Of a stretch of DNA of 64,000 nucleotides, positions 54,622 to 63,665 are shown one piece after another; position 1 is the first letter of the stretch, and each line of letters opens with the position of its first letter. The DNA is from Pseudomonadota bacterium (GTDB taxonomy: Bacteria > Pseudomonadota > Alphaproteobacteria > Rhodospirillales > Magnetospirillaceae): assembly GCA_021782815.1 (NCBI GenBank), contig JAJXUO010000011.1, forward strand, positions 1 to 64,000, given 5' to 3'. The notes under the pieces were generated by a model, which searched no databases, was not told where the DNA came from, and saw only the letters and a program-made list of their open reading frames with translations. Position numbers and translations under genes: made by a program.

Positions 54622-54637
54622 AGTGAAGCGGGTCACA
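54622..54637. promoter_or_regulatory. Crp-type operator between tadG and tadE
   Basis: AGTGA-AGCGGG-TCACA (54622-54637) matches TGTGA-N6-TCACA at 9 of 10 positions and lies in the 115-bp gap between the divergent tadG (start 54588) and tadE (54704) genes, so it could control both. Confidence 0.55.
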
Positions 54638-54703
54638 GAACGGCGGACACGGAGCGATTAATCTCGATCAAGATCTTCCGCCAGCGGCAAAGGCTCCAGG
54701 ACC

Positions 54704-55174
54704 ATGCTCCGCCTCGACGTCTCCATCTCCTTTCTGCGACGGCTGCGGCGCGATTGCCGCGGCGTCAGCGCGGTGGAGTTCGCCCTGGTGGCCCCCATGC
54801 TGGCCACCTTGCTGGTGGGCGTGGGCGATTACGGATACGGCTTCACCTGCCTGATCCAGTTGCGCAACGCCGTCGAGGCCGGCGCCTCCTACTGCATGCA
54901 TAACGGCGCCGGCGCCTGCACCCAGTCGGCGGTGGCCGGCGTGGTGGCCGCCGCCACTCCCCTGGCGGTGCCCGCCGGCAATGTCACCCTGACCCTGAAT
55001 TACGGCTGCACCACCGGCAGCGGCATCACCTATCAGAGCGCCGACACCCCCACCTGCAGCGGCGGCGTGACACCGGGGGAATATGCCGAGGTTTCGGCCA
55101 GCTACGATTACGTCACCACCCTGGGCGGGGTCACCATCCCCCTGACCAGCCAAACCGAAGTGCGGTTGCAATGA
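54704..55174 (+). CDS. tadE: TadE-like pilus protein
   Basis: 156-aa pseudopilin-like membrane protein. The TadE signature is RGVSAVEFALVAPMLATLL with Glu5-like position for prepilin peptidase processing. The C-terminal part is exposed. It overlaps the next gene by 4 bp. Confidence 0.92.
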   Translation: MLRLDVSISFLRRLRRDCRGVSAVEFALVAPMLATLLVGVGDYGYGFTCLIQLRNAVEAGASYCMHNGAGACTQSAVAGVVAAATPLAVPAGNVTLTLNYGCTTGSGITYQSADTPTCSGGVTPGEYAEVSASYDYVTTLGGVTIPLTSQTEVRLQ

Positions 55175-55575
55175 GCGCCGGCTTGAAACGCCTGCTCCGC
55201 TGCCGCCGCGGCACCGCGGCGGTGGAGTTCGCCTTGATCCTGCCGGTTTTTCTCGCCCTGACCCTGGGGGTGGTGGAATTCGGCTATCAGACCTGGCTGC
55301 GGGTCTCGTTGGATTTCGCCCTGGCGCAAACGGCGCGCTGCGTCGCCCTGGGCTATGTGGACGGCGCCGACGGCATCGATTGTTCCTCGCTGGGCGGCGC
55401 CCAGACCCACTTCGAAACCCTGGCCCAGGGCGTGCCGTTCAACACCGGCGCCCTGACCCTGAGCCAACCCAGTACCGGTTGCCTGAGCTATAGCTACCAA
55501 ACCACGTGGCTGGTGGCCGGGATCATGCCGGTGGGGGCCCCGACATGGAGCAATACCTCATGCTATTATTTCTAA
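55171..55575 (+). CDS. tadF: Second TadE/TadF-like pilus protein
   Basis: 134-aa protein with the same signature, RGTAAVEFALILPVFLALTLG. Four Cys in the C-terminal part may form disulfides. TadE and TadF are not easy to tell apart by sequence. It ends just before the convergent Crp/Fnr gene. Confidence 0.88.
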   Translation: MSAGLKRLLRCRRGTAAVEFALILPVFLALTLGVVEFGYQTWLRVSLDFALAQTARCVALGYVDGADGIDCSSLGGAQTHFETLAQGVPFNTGALTLSQPSTGCLSYSYQTTWLVAGIMPVGAPTWSNTSCYYF

Positions 55576-55583
55576 GCTTCGCG

Positions 55584-56264
55584 TCAGCCCTCTCCGTCGC
55601 CCTCGGGCAAAGCGTCGAGGAGGAAAGTGATCTTGCCCCGCCACAGACTGACGGTGCCGGCGCTTTCCCAGCGGCTGAGGATCTTGTTGACCAACTCGCG
55701 ACTGACGCCGAGATTGTCGGCCAGATCCTGCTGCGACATCCGCAGGGTGATGCTGGGGCCGTCCCGCTCGCCGATCTTCCCCGCCAGATCCCGCAAGTGC
55801 TTGGCCAGGCGGGTGCGGGTGGACTGGAACAGAAGATCCTCCAGCAGCTGATCGGCGCTGCGGATCCGCTGGCAGAGCACCGCGATCAGACGGCGGTAAC
55901 GCTCCGGCTTACGGTCGAGATAGGCGTATAGGGCGGCGCGCGACAGGGCCAGCAGCTCGGACTTGCCCATGGCCGTGGCATTGGCGGTACGCGGCCCCTC
56001 GTCCAGCACCGAGATTTCACCGAACACCTGGCCGGCCTCGATCAGGGCGAACATCACCTCGCGGCCGTCCTCCGACAGCACGGTGATGCGCACGGCGCCC
56101 GACACCAGCAGATAGACATGGTCTCCCGGCTCGCCGCGCAGAAACAGGCTTTGCCGGGCCTGCAGATGAATGGGCGCGGACTGGCGGGTCAGATCGGCCA
56201 ATTCCGCGGCATCGGCATCGGCGAATAACGGGCACCCCGCCCAGAAACGTTCGACTTGTGACAC
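55584..56264 (-). CDS. Crp/Fnr family transcriptional regulator (second)
   Basis: 226-aa regulator. The N-terminal cyclic-nucleotide-binding-like domain (GQVFGEISVLDEGPRTANATA) and the C-terminal recognition helix VSRELVNKILSRWE with an R-E-x-x-x-K pattern place it in the CRP group. No FNR-type cysteine cluster. GTG 56264 has GAAGAGG six bases upstream; the ATG-side extension to 56339 seems unlikely. It closes the pilus locus. A TGTGA-CACCGG-CCACC match (56256-56271) overlaps its start, weak evidence. Confidence 0.9.
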   Translation of the reverse strand: MSQVERFWAGCPLFADADAAELADLTRQSAPIHLQARQSLFLRGEPGDHVYLLVSGAVRITVLSEDGREVMFALIEAGQVFGEISVLDEGPRTANATAMGKSELLALSRAALYAYLDRKPERYRRLIAVLCQRIRSADQLLEDLLFQSTRTRLAKHLRDLAGKIGERDGPSITLRMSQQDLADNLGVSRELVNKILSRWESAGTVSLWRGKITFLLDALPEGDGEG

Positions 56265-56433
56265 CGGCCACCTCTTCAGAGCGCGTGTTCTCGATCTTTT
56301 ATCGGCCCGGGCCGCGCATGCTGCGCCCCCCCCCGACAAAAGGTATATCGATGAACTCTAAAGAAGCCGTAAATTCTTATGGATTAGCCGCTTTATCGAT
56401 GGAACCATCCCTGGCCCATGGATATAGGCCGGA

Positions 56434-57417
56434 TTATTTAGCGCTTTCCCGCGCCCGCAGGGCCCGCCACTTGGCCACATTGTGGTTGTGGGCGCTCAAG
56501 CTCCTGGCGAAGACATGGCCGCCCGAGCCGTCGGCGACGAAATAAAGATCGTCGCTGGCCGCCGGATGCAGCACGGCCACCAGACTGGCACGGCCGGGAT
56601 TGCAGATGGGGCCGGGCGGCAGGCCGTCGACCTCATAGGTGTTATAAGGGCTGTCCACCGCCAGATCCTGATGGGTCAGCGGCCGGTCGAGCACGCCGAG
56701 GCCGTTGCTGACGGCGTAGATCACCGTGGGATCCGATTGCAGGCGCATATGCAGGCGCAGGCGGTTCAGGAACACCGCGGCGATATGGGGGCGCTCCACC
56801 GGCAGGGCGGTTTCCCGCTCCACCACCGAGGCCAGAGTCAGCGCCTGACGCTTGCTGGTCAGCGGCAGGCTGGGATCGCGCTCGGCCCACAGCGTGTCCA
56901 GGAGCGCCGTCATGCCGTGGCTCATGCGGGCCAGCAGGGCGGCGCGGCTGTCGTCCAGGCGGAAGAAATAGGTTTGCGGCAACAGGCTGCCTTCCGGCGG
57001 CTCGCTCAGCACCAGGCCGCTGAGGCCCGGAGTTTCCCGCAATTGCAGCATGATCTGCTGCGTGGTCAGCCCCTCGGCCACCGTCAGCTTATGCACCACC
57101 ACTTCGCCGCGATGCATCATCTCGATGATCAGGGCCATGCTGACATGGGCGGGGAAACGGTATTCGCCCGCCTGCAGCGAGGGATGGCTGGACAGACGCA
57201 CCTCGACGGGGAACAGCCAGGGCCGGGCGATCACCCCGGCCTCGCTCAACTGCTGCGCGATGATGCGGCCGCTGCTGCCGGGGGGAATGACCACGGTGGT
57301 CTCGGCCGCCGCCGGTCCGGGCTCCAGCAATTGCAGCCGGGCCCAGCCGAGGAATCCGCCCGCCGCGCCCCCGGCCAGAGCCAGAAGCAGGGCGAGACGG
57401 GCGATCCAGCGCATCAT
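56434..57417 (-). CDS. mltG: Endolytic murein transglycosylase
   Basis: 327-aa membrane-anchored YceG-family enzyme that cuts nascent peptidoglycan and limits glycan length. N-terminal helix residues 3-25; the LysM-like subdomain follows; the catalytic Glu is in ASVVERETAL; DSPYNTYEVDGLPPGPICNPG (in part PYNTYEVDGLPPGPI) is the family hallmark. It lies immediately after fabF, a typical order. Confidence 0.95.
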   Translation of the reverse strand: MMRWIARLALLLALAGGAAGGFLGWARLQLLEPGPAAAETTVVIPPGSSGRIIAQQLSEAGVIARPWLFPVEVRLSSHPSLQAGEYRFPAHVSMALIIEMMHRGEVVVHKLTVAEGLTTQQIMLQLRETPGLSGLVLSEPPEGSLLPQTYFFRLDDSRAALLARMSHGMTALLDTLWAERDPSLPLTSKRQALTLASVVERETALPVERPHIAAVFLNRLRLHMRLQSDPTVIYAVSNGLGVLDRPLTHQDLAVDSPYNTYEVDGLPPGPICNPGRASLVAVLHPAASDDLYFVADGSGGHVFARSLSAHNHNVAKWRALRARESAK

Positions 57418-57422
57418 CGGGA

Positions 57423-58679
57423 TCAGACGGCCCGGAACACCAGCGAGGCGTTGGTGCCGCCGAAGCCGAACGAGTTCGACAGCGCCACCCGCACCTTGCG
57501 CTGCTGCGCGGTATGCGCCACCAGATTGAGGTCGCAGCTATCGGAGGGGTTATCGAGGTTCAGGGTGGGCGGAACCACGCCGTTGCCGATGGCCAGGATG
57601 GAGTAGATGGCTTCCACCGCGCCCGCCGCGCCCAACAGGTGGCCGATGGCCGACTTGGTGGACGACATGCAGAACTTGTAGGCGTGATCGCCGAACAGGC
57701 GCTTCACCGCGCCCAGTTCGATCTCGTCGCCCAGCGGGGTCGAGGTGCCGTGGGCATTGACGTAATCCACCTCGTCCAGCGCCACGCCGGCCCGCTTGAT
57801 GGCGGCCTGCATGGCACGGAATCCGCCGTCGCCGTCCTCGGCGGGAGCGGTGATGTGGTAGGCGTCGCCCGACATGCCGTAGCCGATGACCTCGGCATAG
57901 ATCTTGGCGCCGCGCGCCTTGGCATGCTCGTACTCTTCCAGCACCAGAACACCGGCGCCCTCGCCCATGACGAAGCCGTCGCGGTCCTTGTCCCAGGGGC
58001 GCGAGCCCTTGGTGGGGGTGTCGTTGAAGCCGGTGGACAGGGCGCGGGCGGCGGCGAAGCCGGCCATGCCCAGACGGCACACCGCGGCCTCGGCGCCACC
58101 GGCCACCATGACGTCAGCATCGCCGAAGGCGATCAGGCGCGAGGCGTCGCCGATGGCATGGGCCCCGGTCGAGCAGGCGGTGACCACCGAATGGTTGGGG
58201 CCCTTGAAGCCGTATTTGATCGAAACATGGCCCGAGGCCAGGTTGATCAGGCTGGCCGGAATGAAGAAGGGCGAAATCTTGCGCGGACCGCCTTCCTGCA
58301 GGGTCAGGGCGGCGCTGGCGATGGACGGCAGACCGCCGATGCCCGAACCGATCATCACGCCGGTGCGGCAACGGGACTCGTAGTCTTCCGGCTTCCAGCC
58401 GGAATCCTCCACCGCCTCCATGGCCGCGGCCAGGGCGAAGACGATGAAATCGTCCATGCGCCGCCGGTCCTTGGCGGACCCCACGGAATCGGGATTGAAC
58501 AGACCTTCGCCGTCCCCCCTCGGCACCTGACCGGCGATTTTGGCCGGAATGTCCGAGACGTCGAAAGAATCAATGGCGCGAAGACCGGACTCGCTGTTGG
58601 TGATGCGGTCCCAGTTGACCTTCTGGCCCACGCCCAGCGGCGTGACAAGGCCGAGGCCGGTGACGACAACTCGTCTCAT
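57423..58679 (-). CDS. fabF: Beta-ketoacyl-ACP synthase II
   Basis: 418-aa condensing enzyme of fatty acid synthesis. The catalytic Cys is in TACSTGAHA; His residues in NAHGTSTPLGD and KSAIGHLLGAAG complete the triad. Length is standard. It follows acpP after 69 bp. Confidence 0.97.
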   Translation of the reverse strand: MRRVVVTGLGLVTPLGVGQKVNWDRITNSESGLRAIDSFDVSDIPAKIAGQVPRGDGEGLFNPDSVGSAKDRRRMDDFIVFALAAAMEAVEDSGWKPEDYESRCRTGVMIGSGIGGLPSIASAALTLQEGGPRKISPFFIPASLINLASGHVSIKYGFKGPNHSVVTACSTGAHAIGDASRLIAFGDADVMVAGGAEAAVCRLGMAGFAAARALSTGFNDTPTKGSRPWDKDRDGFVMGEGAGVLVLEEYEHAKARGAKIYAEVIGYGMSGDAYHITAPAEDGDGGFRAMQAAIKRAGVALDEVDYVNAHGTSTPLGDEIELGAVKRLFGDHAYKFCMSSTKSAIGHLLGAAGAVEAIYSILAIGNGVVPPTLNLDNPSDSCDLNLVAHTAQQRKVRVALSNSFGFGGTNASLVFRAV

Positions 58680-58748
58680 GCGGTTCTGCTACCCGTTCCG
58701 AGGAAAGACGTCCCGCGCCGGAGCCCGGCCCCGGCGCGGAATGCTCAA

Positions 58749-58982
58749 TCAGCCATTGGCCTGGATGAAGTCGATGGCGTCCTTGACCGTCAGAATCTTT
58801 TCGGCGGCGTCATCGGGAATTTCCACGCCGAATTCTTCCTCGAAGGCCATCACCAGCTCGACGGTGTCCAGGCTGTCGGCGCCCAGGTCGTCGATGAAGC
58901 TGGCGGTATCGGTGACCTTGGCTTCTTCCACACCCAGATGCTCGACAACGATCTTCTTCACGCGTTCGGCAACGTCAGACAT
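58749..58982 (-). CDS. acpP: Acyl carrier protein
   Basis: 77-aa acidic helical carrier. The phosphopantetheine Ser is S37 in [10 protein letters not shown]. It lies between fabG and fabF; the 171-bp gap to fabG (58983-59153) may hold its own promoter, which is usual since acpP is made in large amounts. Confidence 0.98.
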   Translation of the reverse strand: MSDVAERVKKIVVEHLGVEEAKVTDTASFIDDLGADSLDTVELVMAFEEEFGVEIPDDAAEKILTVKDAIDFIQANG

Positions 58983-59153
58983 ATTATAACCCCTCAGAAT
59001 TCACGAAATTGAGGATAAACCTGGGACTCTAAGGCGGTCGTTTAAGGCCGATCCCCCCGATTGTCCGGCGAAAGGTGCCGGTTTCCTAGCACACTTTTCC
59101 GGGCTTGACCAGCTTACACCAACCGCCCCGTTTTCAGACCGGCGCGGGCCGGT

Positions 59154-59894
59154 CTAAATCATGGCCATCCCGCCGTTGACATGCAAGGTCTGGCCGGTGA
59201 CATAGGCGGCTTCCAGGCTGGCCAGATAGACGGCGGCAGCGGCGATTTCCTCGACGCTGCCCATGCGGCCCGCCGGGATGCCGGCGAAAATCTTGCTCTT
59301 CTGCTCGTCGGTCAGGGCATCGGTCATGGCCGAGGCGATGAAGCCCGGCGCGATGCAGTTGACGGTGATCCCGCGCGAGGCCACTTCCTGGGCCAGCGAC
59401 TTGGCCATGCCGATCATGCCGGCCTTGGAGGCGGCATAGTTGACCTGGCCGGGATTGCCGGTGACGCCGACGATGGAGGTGATGTTGATGATGCGGCCGA
59501 AACGGCGCTTCATCATGCCGCGGAGGGCGGCGCGCGACAGACGGAAGGCGGCGGTGAGATTGACGTCGAGCACGCTTTGCCAATCGTCGTCCTTCATGCG
59601 CAGCACCAGGCCGTCGCGGGTCAGGCCGGCGTTGTTAACCAGGATGTCCAGGCTGCCCAGGGCCGCCTCGGCGTCCTTGGCCAACTGCTCCACCGAGGCG
59701 GCATCGGCCAGATTGGCGGGCACCACCCGCACCCGGTCGCCGCCCAGCTCGGCCGCCACCGCCTCCAGCGCCTCGCGCCGGGTGCCCGACAGCGCCACGG
59801 TGGCGCCCTGGGCGTGCAGGGCCTTGGCGATGGCCCCGCCGATGCCCCCCGAGGCGCCGGTGACCAGGGCGGTCTTGCCCGTAAGATCGAACAT
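59154..59894 (-). CDS. fabG: 3-oxoacyl-ACP reductase
   Basis: 246-aa SDR that reduces 3-oxoacyl-ACP with NADPH. TGASGGIGG near residue 12, NNAG, Ser and YAASKAGMIG. ATG 59894 is preceded by AGGAGTT-like sequence; it follows fabD by 26 bp. A longer frame fused upstream is only an overlapping open frame within fabD. Confidence 0.97.
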   Translation of the reverse strand: MFDLTGKTALVTGASGGIGGAIAKALHAQGATVALSGTRREALEAVAAELGGDRVRVVPANLADAASVEQLAKDAEAALGSLDILVNNAGLTRDGLVLRMKDDDWQSVLDVNLTAAFRLSRAALRGMMKRRFGRIINITSIVGVTGNPGQVNYAASKAGMIGMAKSLAQEVASRGITVNCIAPGFIASAMTDALTDEQKSKIFAGIPAGRMGSVEEIAAAAVYLASLEAAYVTGQTLHVNGGMAMI

Positions 59895-59920
59895 CAGGAA
59901 CTCCTTTAGGAAAGAACGGC

Positions 59921-60859
59921 TCAGGCCTTCAGGAAGGCTTCGATATCGGCGGGCGTGTTCAGCGACAGGGCCGAAACCTCCTTGTCGATACGCTTGGTCA
60001 GCCCCGCCAGCACCTTGCCGGCGCCGGCCTCCACCAGCTGCTCCACGCCCTGGGCCTTCATATAGAGAACGCTTTCGCGCCAGCGCACGCTGCCGGTGAC
60101 CTGCTCCACCAGCAGGGCGCGGATGCGCTCGGGGTCCGACACCGCCTCGGCGGCGACATTGGCCACCACCGGCACCACCGGCGCCCGCATGGCCACGGCG
60201 GCCAGGGCCTCGGCCATCACCTCGGCGGCGGGCTGCATCAGGGCGCAATGGAAGGGCGCCGACACCGGCAGCAGCATGGCCCGCTTCAGGCCCTGGGCGG
60301 TGGCCAGGGCGATGGCCCGCTCGATGGCGGCCTTGGCCCCGGAAATAACGATCTGGCCCACCGAATTGTCGTTGGCCACCTGGCAAACCTCGCCCGCAGC
60401 CGCCTCGGCGGCGATGGCGCGGGCCTGTTCCAGCTCGGCGCCCAGCAGGGCGGCCATGGCGCCCTGCCCCACCGGCACCGCCTTTTGCATGGCCTGGCCG
60501 CGGGTTTTCAAAAGACGGGCGGTATCGGCCAGGGAAAAGGTGCCGGCGGCGGCCAGGGCCGAATATTCGCCCAGGCTGTGCCCGGCCACGAAAGCGGCCT
60601 GTTCGCCGATATGCCAGTTGCCCTGCTCGGCCAGCACCCGCACCACCGCCAGCGATACCGCCATCAGCGCCGGCTGGGCGTTTTCCGTCAGGGTCAGATC
60701 GGCCTCGGGCCCTTCCCACATGACGCGGGTCAGGCTCTGCTTCAGCGCCTCGTCCACCTCCTCGAAGACGTGACGGGCGACGGGGAAGGCCTCGGCCAGT
60801 TCCCGGCCCATGCCCACGGCCTGGGAGCCCTGCCCCGGAAAGACGATAGCGCGCGACAT
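59921..60859 (-). CDS. fabD: Malonyl-CoA-ACP transacylase
   Basis: 312-aa enzyme loading malonate onto ACP. VFPGQGSQAVGMG at the N-terminus and GHSLGEYSAL with the catalytic Ser; the His in PVSAPFHCALM completes the dyad. First gene of fabD-fabG-acpP-fabF-mltG. Confidence 0.97.
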   Translation of the reverse strand: MSRAIVFPGQGSQAVGMGRELAEAFPVARHVFEEVDEALKQSLTRVMWEGPEADLTLTENAQPALMAVSLAVVRVLAEQGNWHIGEQAAFVAGHSLGEYSALAAAGTFSLADTARLLKTRGQAMQKAVPVGQGAMAALLGAELEQARAIAAEAAAGEVCQVANDNSVGQIVISGAKAAIERAIALATAQGLKRAMLLPVSAPFHCALMQPAAEVMAEALAAVAMRAPVVPVVANVAAEAVSDPERIRALLVEQVTGSVRWRESVLYMKAQGVEQLVEAGAGKVLAGLTKRIDKEVSALSLNTPADIEAFLKA

Positions 60860-60979
60860 CTTGACCTCATGATCCAGTGAACCGGCTAGGAATAGCGTTT
60901 GGGGCGATCAAGTCAAGCACCGCGCGCAAAGGGACGGATGTTTTTCCCCGCCTCCGGCCGCGTCCCGGCCGCAGGAAAG

Positions 60980-61044
60980 CTTGCGCGGCGCGGACTTTCG
61001 TGTATATTGCGCGCCTTCTTGCTCCTTGCCGGCATGGTGCCGGC
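60980..61044 (+). promoter_or_regulatory. Promoter and leader hairpin of rpsF
   Basis: CTTGCG (60980-60985), 17 bases, TATATT (61003-61008) fit the alphaproteobacterial promoter. A leader hairpin GCCGGC-atggt-GCCGGC (61028-61044) lies in the 5' UTR, upstream of the rpsF start; such leaders are often bound by S6:S18 for feedback, which I infer only from position. Confidence 0.5.
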
Positions 61045-61105
61045 TATGCTCGCGCGCCTCTCGACAGGGCGCGATGGGAAGAGACAAGCCGTAAGGAGTG
61101 CTTGA

Positions 61106-61546
61106 ATGTCGCTTTATGAATGCGTGGTCATCGCGCGTCAGGACATCGCCGCCACCCAGGTGGAGACCCTGACCGACGACCTCACCAACATCCTCACCGC
61201 CCAGGGCGGCCAGGTTTCCAAGCGTGAATATTGGGGCCTGCGCAACATCGCCTACCGCATGAAGAAGAACCGCAAGGGTCATTATGTTCTCCTGAACATC
61301 GATGCGCCGTCCGTCGCCGTCAAGGAAATGGAACGCCAGATGTCGCTGAACGAAGACATCCTGCGCTTCCAGACCGTGCGCGTGGAAGAGCTCGAAGAAG
61401 GCCCCTCGGCCGTGATGCAGAGCAAGAACCAGCGCGACGAGCGTCCCCGCCGCGAAGAGGGCGACCGCCCCCGCCGCGAAGGTGGTTATGGCCGCGAAGG
61501 CGGCTATAGCCGTGGTCCGCGCAGCAATGAAGGAGCCGAGGCATGA
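61106..61546 (+). CDS. rpsF: 30S ribosomal protein S6
   Basis: 146-aa ribosomal protein of the small-subunit platform, which binds with S18. N-terminus [17 protein letters not shown] and [19 protein letters not shown] are family-typical. The C-terminal ~40 residues form an Arg/Glu/Gly tail with RRE repeats, an alphaproteobacterial extension. ATGA overlap with rpsR. Confidence 0.97.
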   Translation: MSLYECVVIARQDIAATQVETLTDDLTNILTAQGGQVSKREYWGLRNIAYRMKKNRKGHYVLLNIDAPSVAVKEMERQMSLNEDILRFQTVRVEELEEGPSAVMQSKNQRDERPRREEGDRPRREGGYGREGGYSRGPRSNEGAEA

Positions 61547-61830
61547 AGACCGAAACCCGCACCCCGGGCGCCGGCGCCGGCGCCGCCCGCCCCGCCGGCG
61601 GCCCCGCCCGCCGTCCGTTCTTCCGCCGCCGCAAGACCTGCCCGTTCTCGGGCGAGGGCGCGCCGAAGATCGATTACAAGGACATCAAGCTGTTGCAGCG
61701 CTTCATTTCGGAACGCGGCAAGATCGTCCCGAGCCGCATCACCGCGGTGTCGGCCAAGAAGCAGCGCGAACTGGCCCGTGCCATCAAGCGCTCCCGCTTC
61801 CTGGGTCTCTTGCCCTACGTGGTGAAGTAA
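61543..61830 (+). CDS. rpsR: 30S ribosomal protein S18
   Basis: 95-aa protein with a Gly/Ala/Arg-rich N-terminal extension and the conserved core [14 protein letters not shown]... [30 protein letters not shown] (shown only in part). It binds S6 in the platform. Translationally coupled to rpsF. Confidence 0.97.
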   Translation: MKTETRTPGAGAGAARPAGGPARRPFFRRRKTCPFSGEGAPKIDYKDIKLLQRFISERGKIVPSRITAVSAKKQRELARAIKRSRFLGLLPYVVK

Positions 61831-61922
61831 GCTTCGGCTGAACCATAGAGCGACCGGCACGCCAGGCGGCGGATCCTGAACCTTTTCAGATCCGCCGCCC
61901 GGCCTGGCCGCGAGGGACTCCG

Positions 61923-62903
61923 ATGTTCAAGGGCTTCGGGCTGACAGGCGCGGCGGGACTGGCCAGCGGCGTGGTATTCCTCTCGGTGATTTCCGGGGGG
62001 GCGCTGGGCATTCTGCTGATCTATCTGGTGCCGTTGCCCCTGATGCTGATCGGGCTGTCGGCCGGGCCGCTGCAAGCGGTGCTGGCGGCGGCGCTGGCGG
62101 CGATGGTGGTGGCGGGAACGGGCATGCTGCATGCGGTTCCCAGCTTCATCATGGTGGCGGCGGCTCCGGCCCTGATCCTGGTGGCCGCGGCCCTGCGCCG
62201 CCGCCAGACCATCGTGGAGGACGGCGAAGGCCGCGCTCCGGCGGTGGTCATCGACCAGTGGAGTTCTCCCGGCTCGGTGCTGGCCACCCTGACGGTCTGC
62301 GCGGTGGCGCTGATGCTGGCGGGGGCGGCGATCATGGCCGCCCGGGGCATCGATATCCAGGGGCTGATGCATAAGCATGTGGCCGACTTCCTGGATCAGG
62401 TGACCAAGGGGCCGATGGCCGCGGAAGCCCCGCCGGGTATGCGCGACACGTTGATCGGCCTGTGGACCGCCCTGATGCCCGCCCTGGCCTGCTGCGCCTG
62501 GCTGGTGATCGCGGTGGTGAACGGCGTGGCCGCCCAGTGGATCGTGGTCAAGGCGGAACGGGCCAGACGCCCCACGCCGTCCTACCTCGACATGCTGTTG
62601 CCCTGGTGGGTGGCGGCGGCCCTGGCGGTGGCGGCGGGCGTCGGTTTTCTGGCCCCCGGCAACGCGGGCTACGTGGCCCGCAACGCCGCGGTGGTGATGG
62701 TGCTGCCCTATACCTTTTGCGGGTTGGCGGTGGTGCATCAGATGCTGCGGCGCACACCGGCCCGCAGGCTGTGGCTGGGTCTGTTCTATGTGTCGTTTGT
62801 TGTTCTGTTCCAGTGGGCGCTGTTCGCCGTCGCTGGACTGGGATTGGTTAGGCATTGGACGAGGCCGCGCAGGCAGGATGCCCGCGGCCAGGAGGAAAAG
62901 TAA
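61923..62903 (+). CDS. DUF2232 family membrane protein
   Basis: 326-aa protein with eight or so helices, lying between rpsR and rplI, where alphaproteobacteria often have a DUF2232/YybS gene. Function unknown; the fixed position suggests coexpression with ribosomal genes. The stop overlaps the rplI start by one base. Confidence 0.88.
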   Translation: MFKGFGLTGAAGLASGVVFLSVISGGALGILLIYLVPLPLMLIGLSAGPLQAVLAAALAAMVVAGTGMLHAVPSFIMVAAAPALILVAAALRRRQTIVEDGEGRAPAVVIDQWSSPGSVLATLTVCAVALMLAGAAIMAARGIDIQGLMHKHVADFLDQVTKGPMAAEAPPGMRDTLIGLWTALMPALACCAWLVIAVVNGVAAQWIVVKAERARRPTPSYLDMLLPWWVAAALAVAAGVGFLAPGNAGYVARNAAVVMVLPYTFCGLAVVHQMLRRTPARRLWLGLFYVSFVVLFQWALFAVAGLGLVRHWTRPRRQDARGQEEK

Positions 62904-63454
62904 TGGAAGTCATTCTGCTTGAGCGCATCGAGAAGCTGGGCCAGATGGGCGACACCGTGACGGTGAAGCCCGGTTTCGCCCGCAACTACCTGCTGCCCCA
63001 GAAGAAGGCGCTGCGCGCCACCCCCGCCAATCAGGCCCGCTTCGAGTCTCAGCGCGCCCAGCTCGAGGCTGCCAACCTGCAGCGTCGTGAAGAGGCCCAG
63101 GCCGTGGCCGTCAAGATGGACGCCCTGGCCCTGCTGCTGATCCGTCAGGCCGGCGAAGGCGGCATGCTCTATGGTTCGGTGTCGGGCCGCGACGTGGCCG
63201 AGGCCATCAAGGACGCCGGTTACACCATCGAGCGCCGCCAGGTGCATCTCGACACCCCGATCAAGAGCCTGGGCAGCTACGCCATCCGCGTGTCGCTGCA
63301 TCCGGAAGTCTCGGTCAACGTCAACGTGACCATCGCCCGCTCGCAGGAAGAAGCCGAACGCGCCGCCAAGGCCGCGCAGCAGGCCGAAGCCGAAGAGGCC
63401 GCCGAGGAGATCGAGGCCCCGGCCGAGGACGTCGCCGAGGACGAGCAGGCCTGA
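62903..63454 (+). CDS. rplI: 50S ribosomal protein L9
   Basis: 183-aa L9 with the N-terminal [17 protein letters not shown], the long connecting helix and the C-terminal rRNA-binding domain. It has an acidic Ala/Glu tail ([21 protein letters not shown], shortened) not present in E. coli L9. AGGAGGAAAAG precedes the ATG. Confidence 0.97.
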   Translation: MEVILLERIEKLGQMGDTVTVKPGFARNYLLPQKKALRATPANQARFESQRAQLEAANLQRREEAQAVAVKMDALALLLIRQAGEGGMLYGSVSGRDVAEAIKDAGYTIERRQVHLDTPIKSLGSYAIRVSLHPEVSVNVNVTIARSQEEAERAAKAAQQAEAEEAAEEIEAPAEDVAEDEQA

Positions 63455-63500
63455 TTTTTCAGGCCGGTTCGCCGCGTCGTCCGCCTGACCAGCGAACAGC

Positions 63501-63539
63501 GCGGGCGGCGCCCCCGGCAGTGTCCGGGGCGCCGCCCGC
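63501..63539. terminator. Strong hairpin after rplI
   Basis: GCGGGCGGCGCCCCCGG and CCGGGGCGCCGCCCGC form a stem of about 16 pairs with a short loop. No U-run follows, so it may end transcription with Rho or protect the 3' end. Confidence 0.5.
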
Positions 63540-63557
63540 GCCCTCCTGGCGGCGGGG

Positions 63558-63600
63558 TTATCCCCGTTGTTCACAGGCGCTTATCCCCTTTTTGCACAGG
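63558..63600. repeat. Pair of direct repeats upstream of dnaB
   Basis: Two 20-bp units (63558-63577 and 63581-63600), both TTATCCCC...CACAGG, agree at about 16 of 20 bases with a 23-bp period. The pieces resemble split DnaA-box-like sequence (TTATCC and CACAG). They lie 65 bp before the dnaB ATG. Confidence 0.55.
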
Positions 63601-63665
63601 CAGGACCGGGCGCGGGCGCGCCTTTAGGCCTGCCCATCCGGGCCCGCATCTGGTAGCATCGCGCC

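Noticed and set aside
56258-56545. 95-aa plus-strand frame between the second Crp gene and mltG
   Set aside because: It overlaps the start of the Crp gene and the end of mltG; the segment from 56351 has a weak AAAAGG site but no recognisable features.
59154-60719. Long minus-strand frame joining fabG to sequence inside fabD
   Set aside because: Only the part from 59894 is a real gene; the extension is an alternative frame of fabD with Gly/Arg-rich composition.
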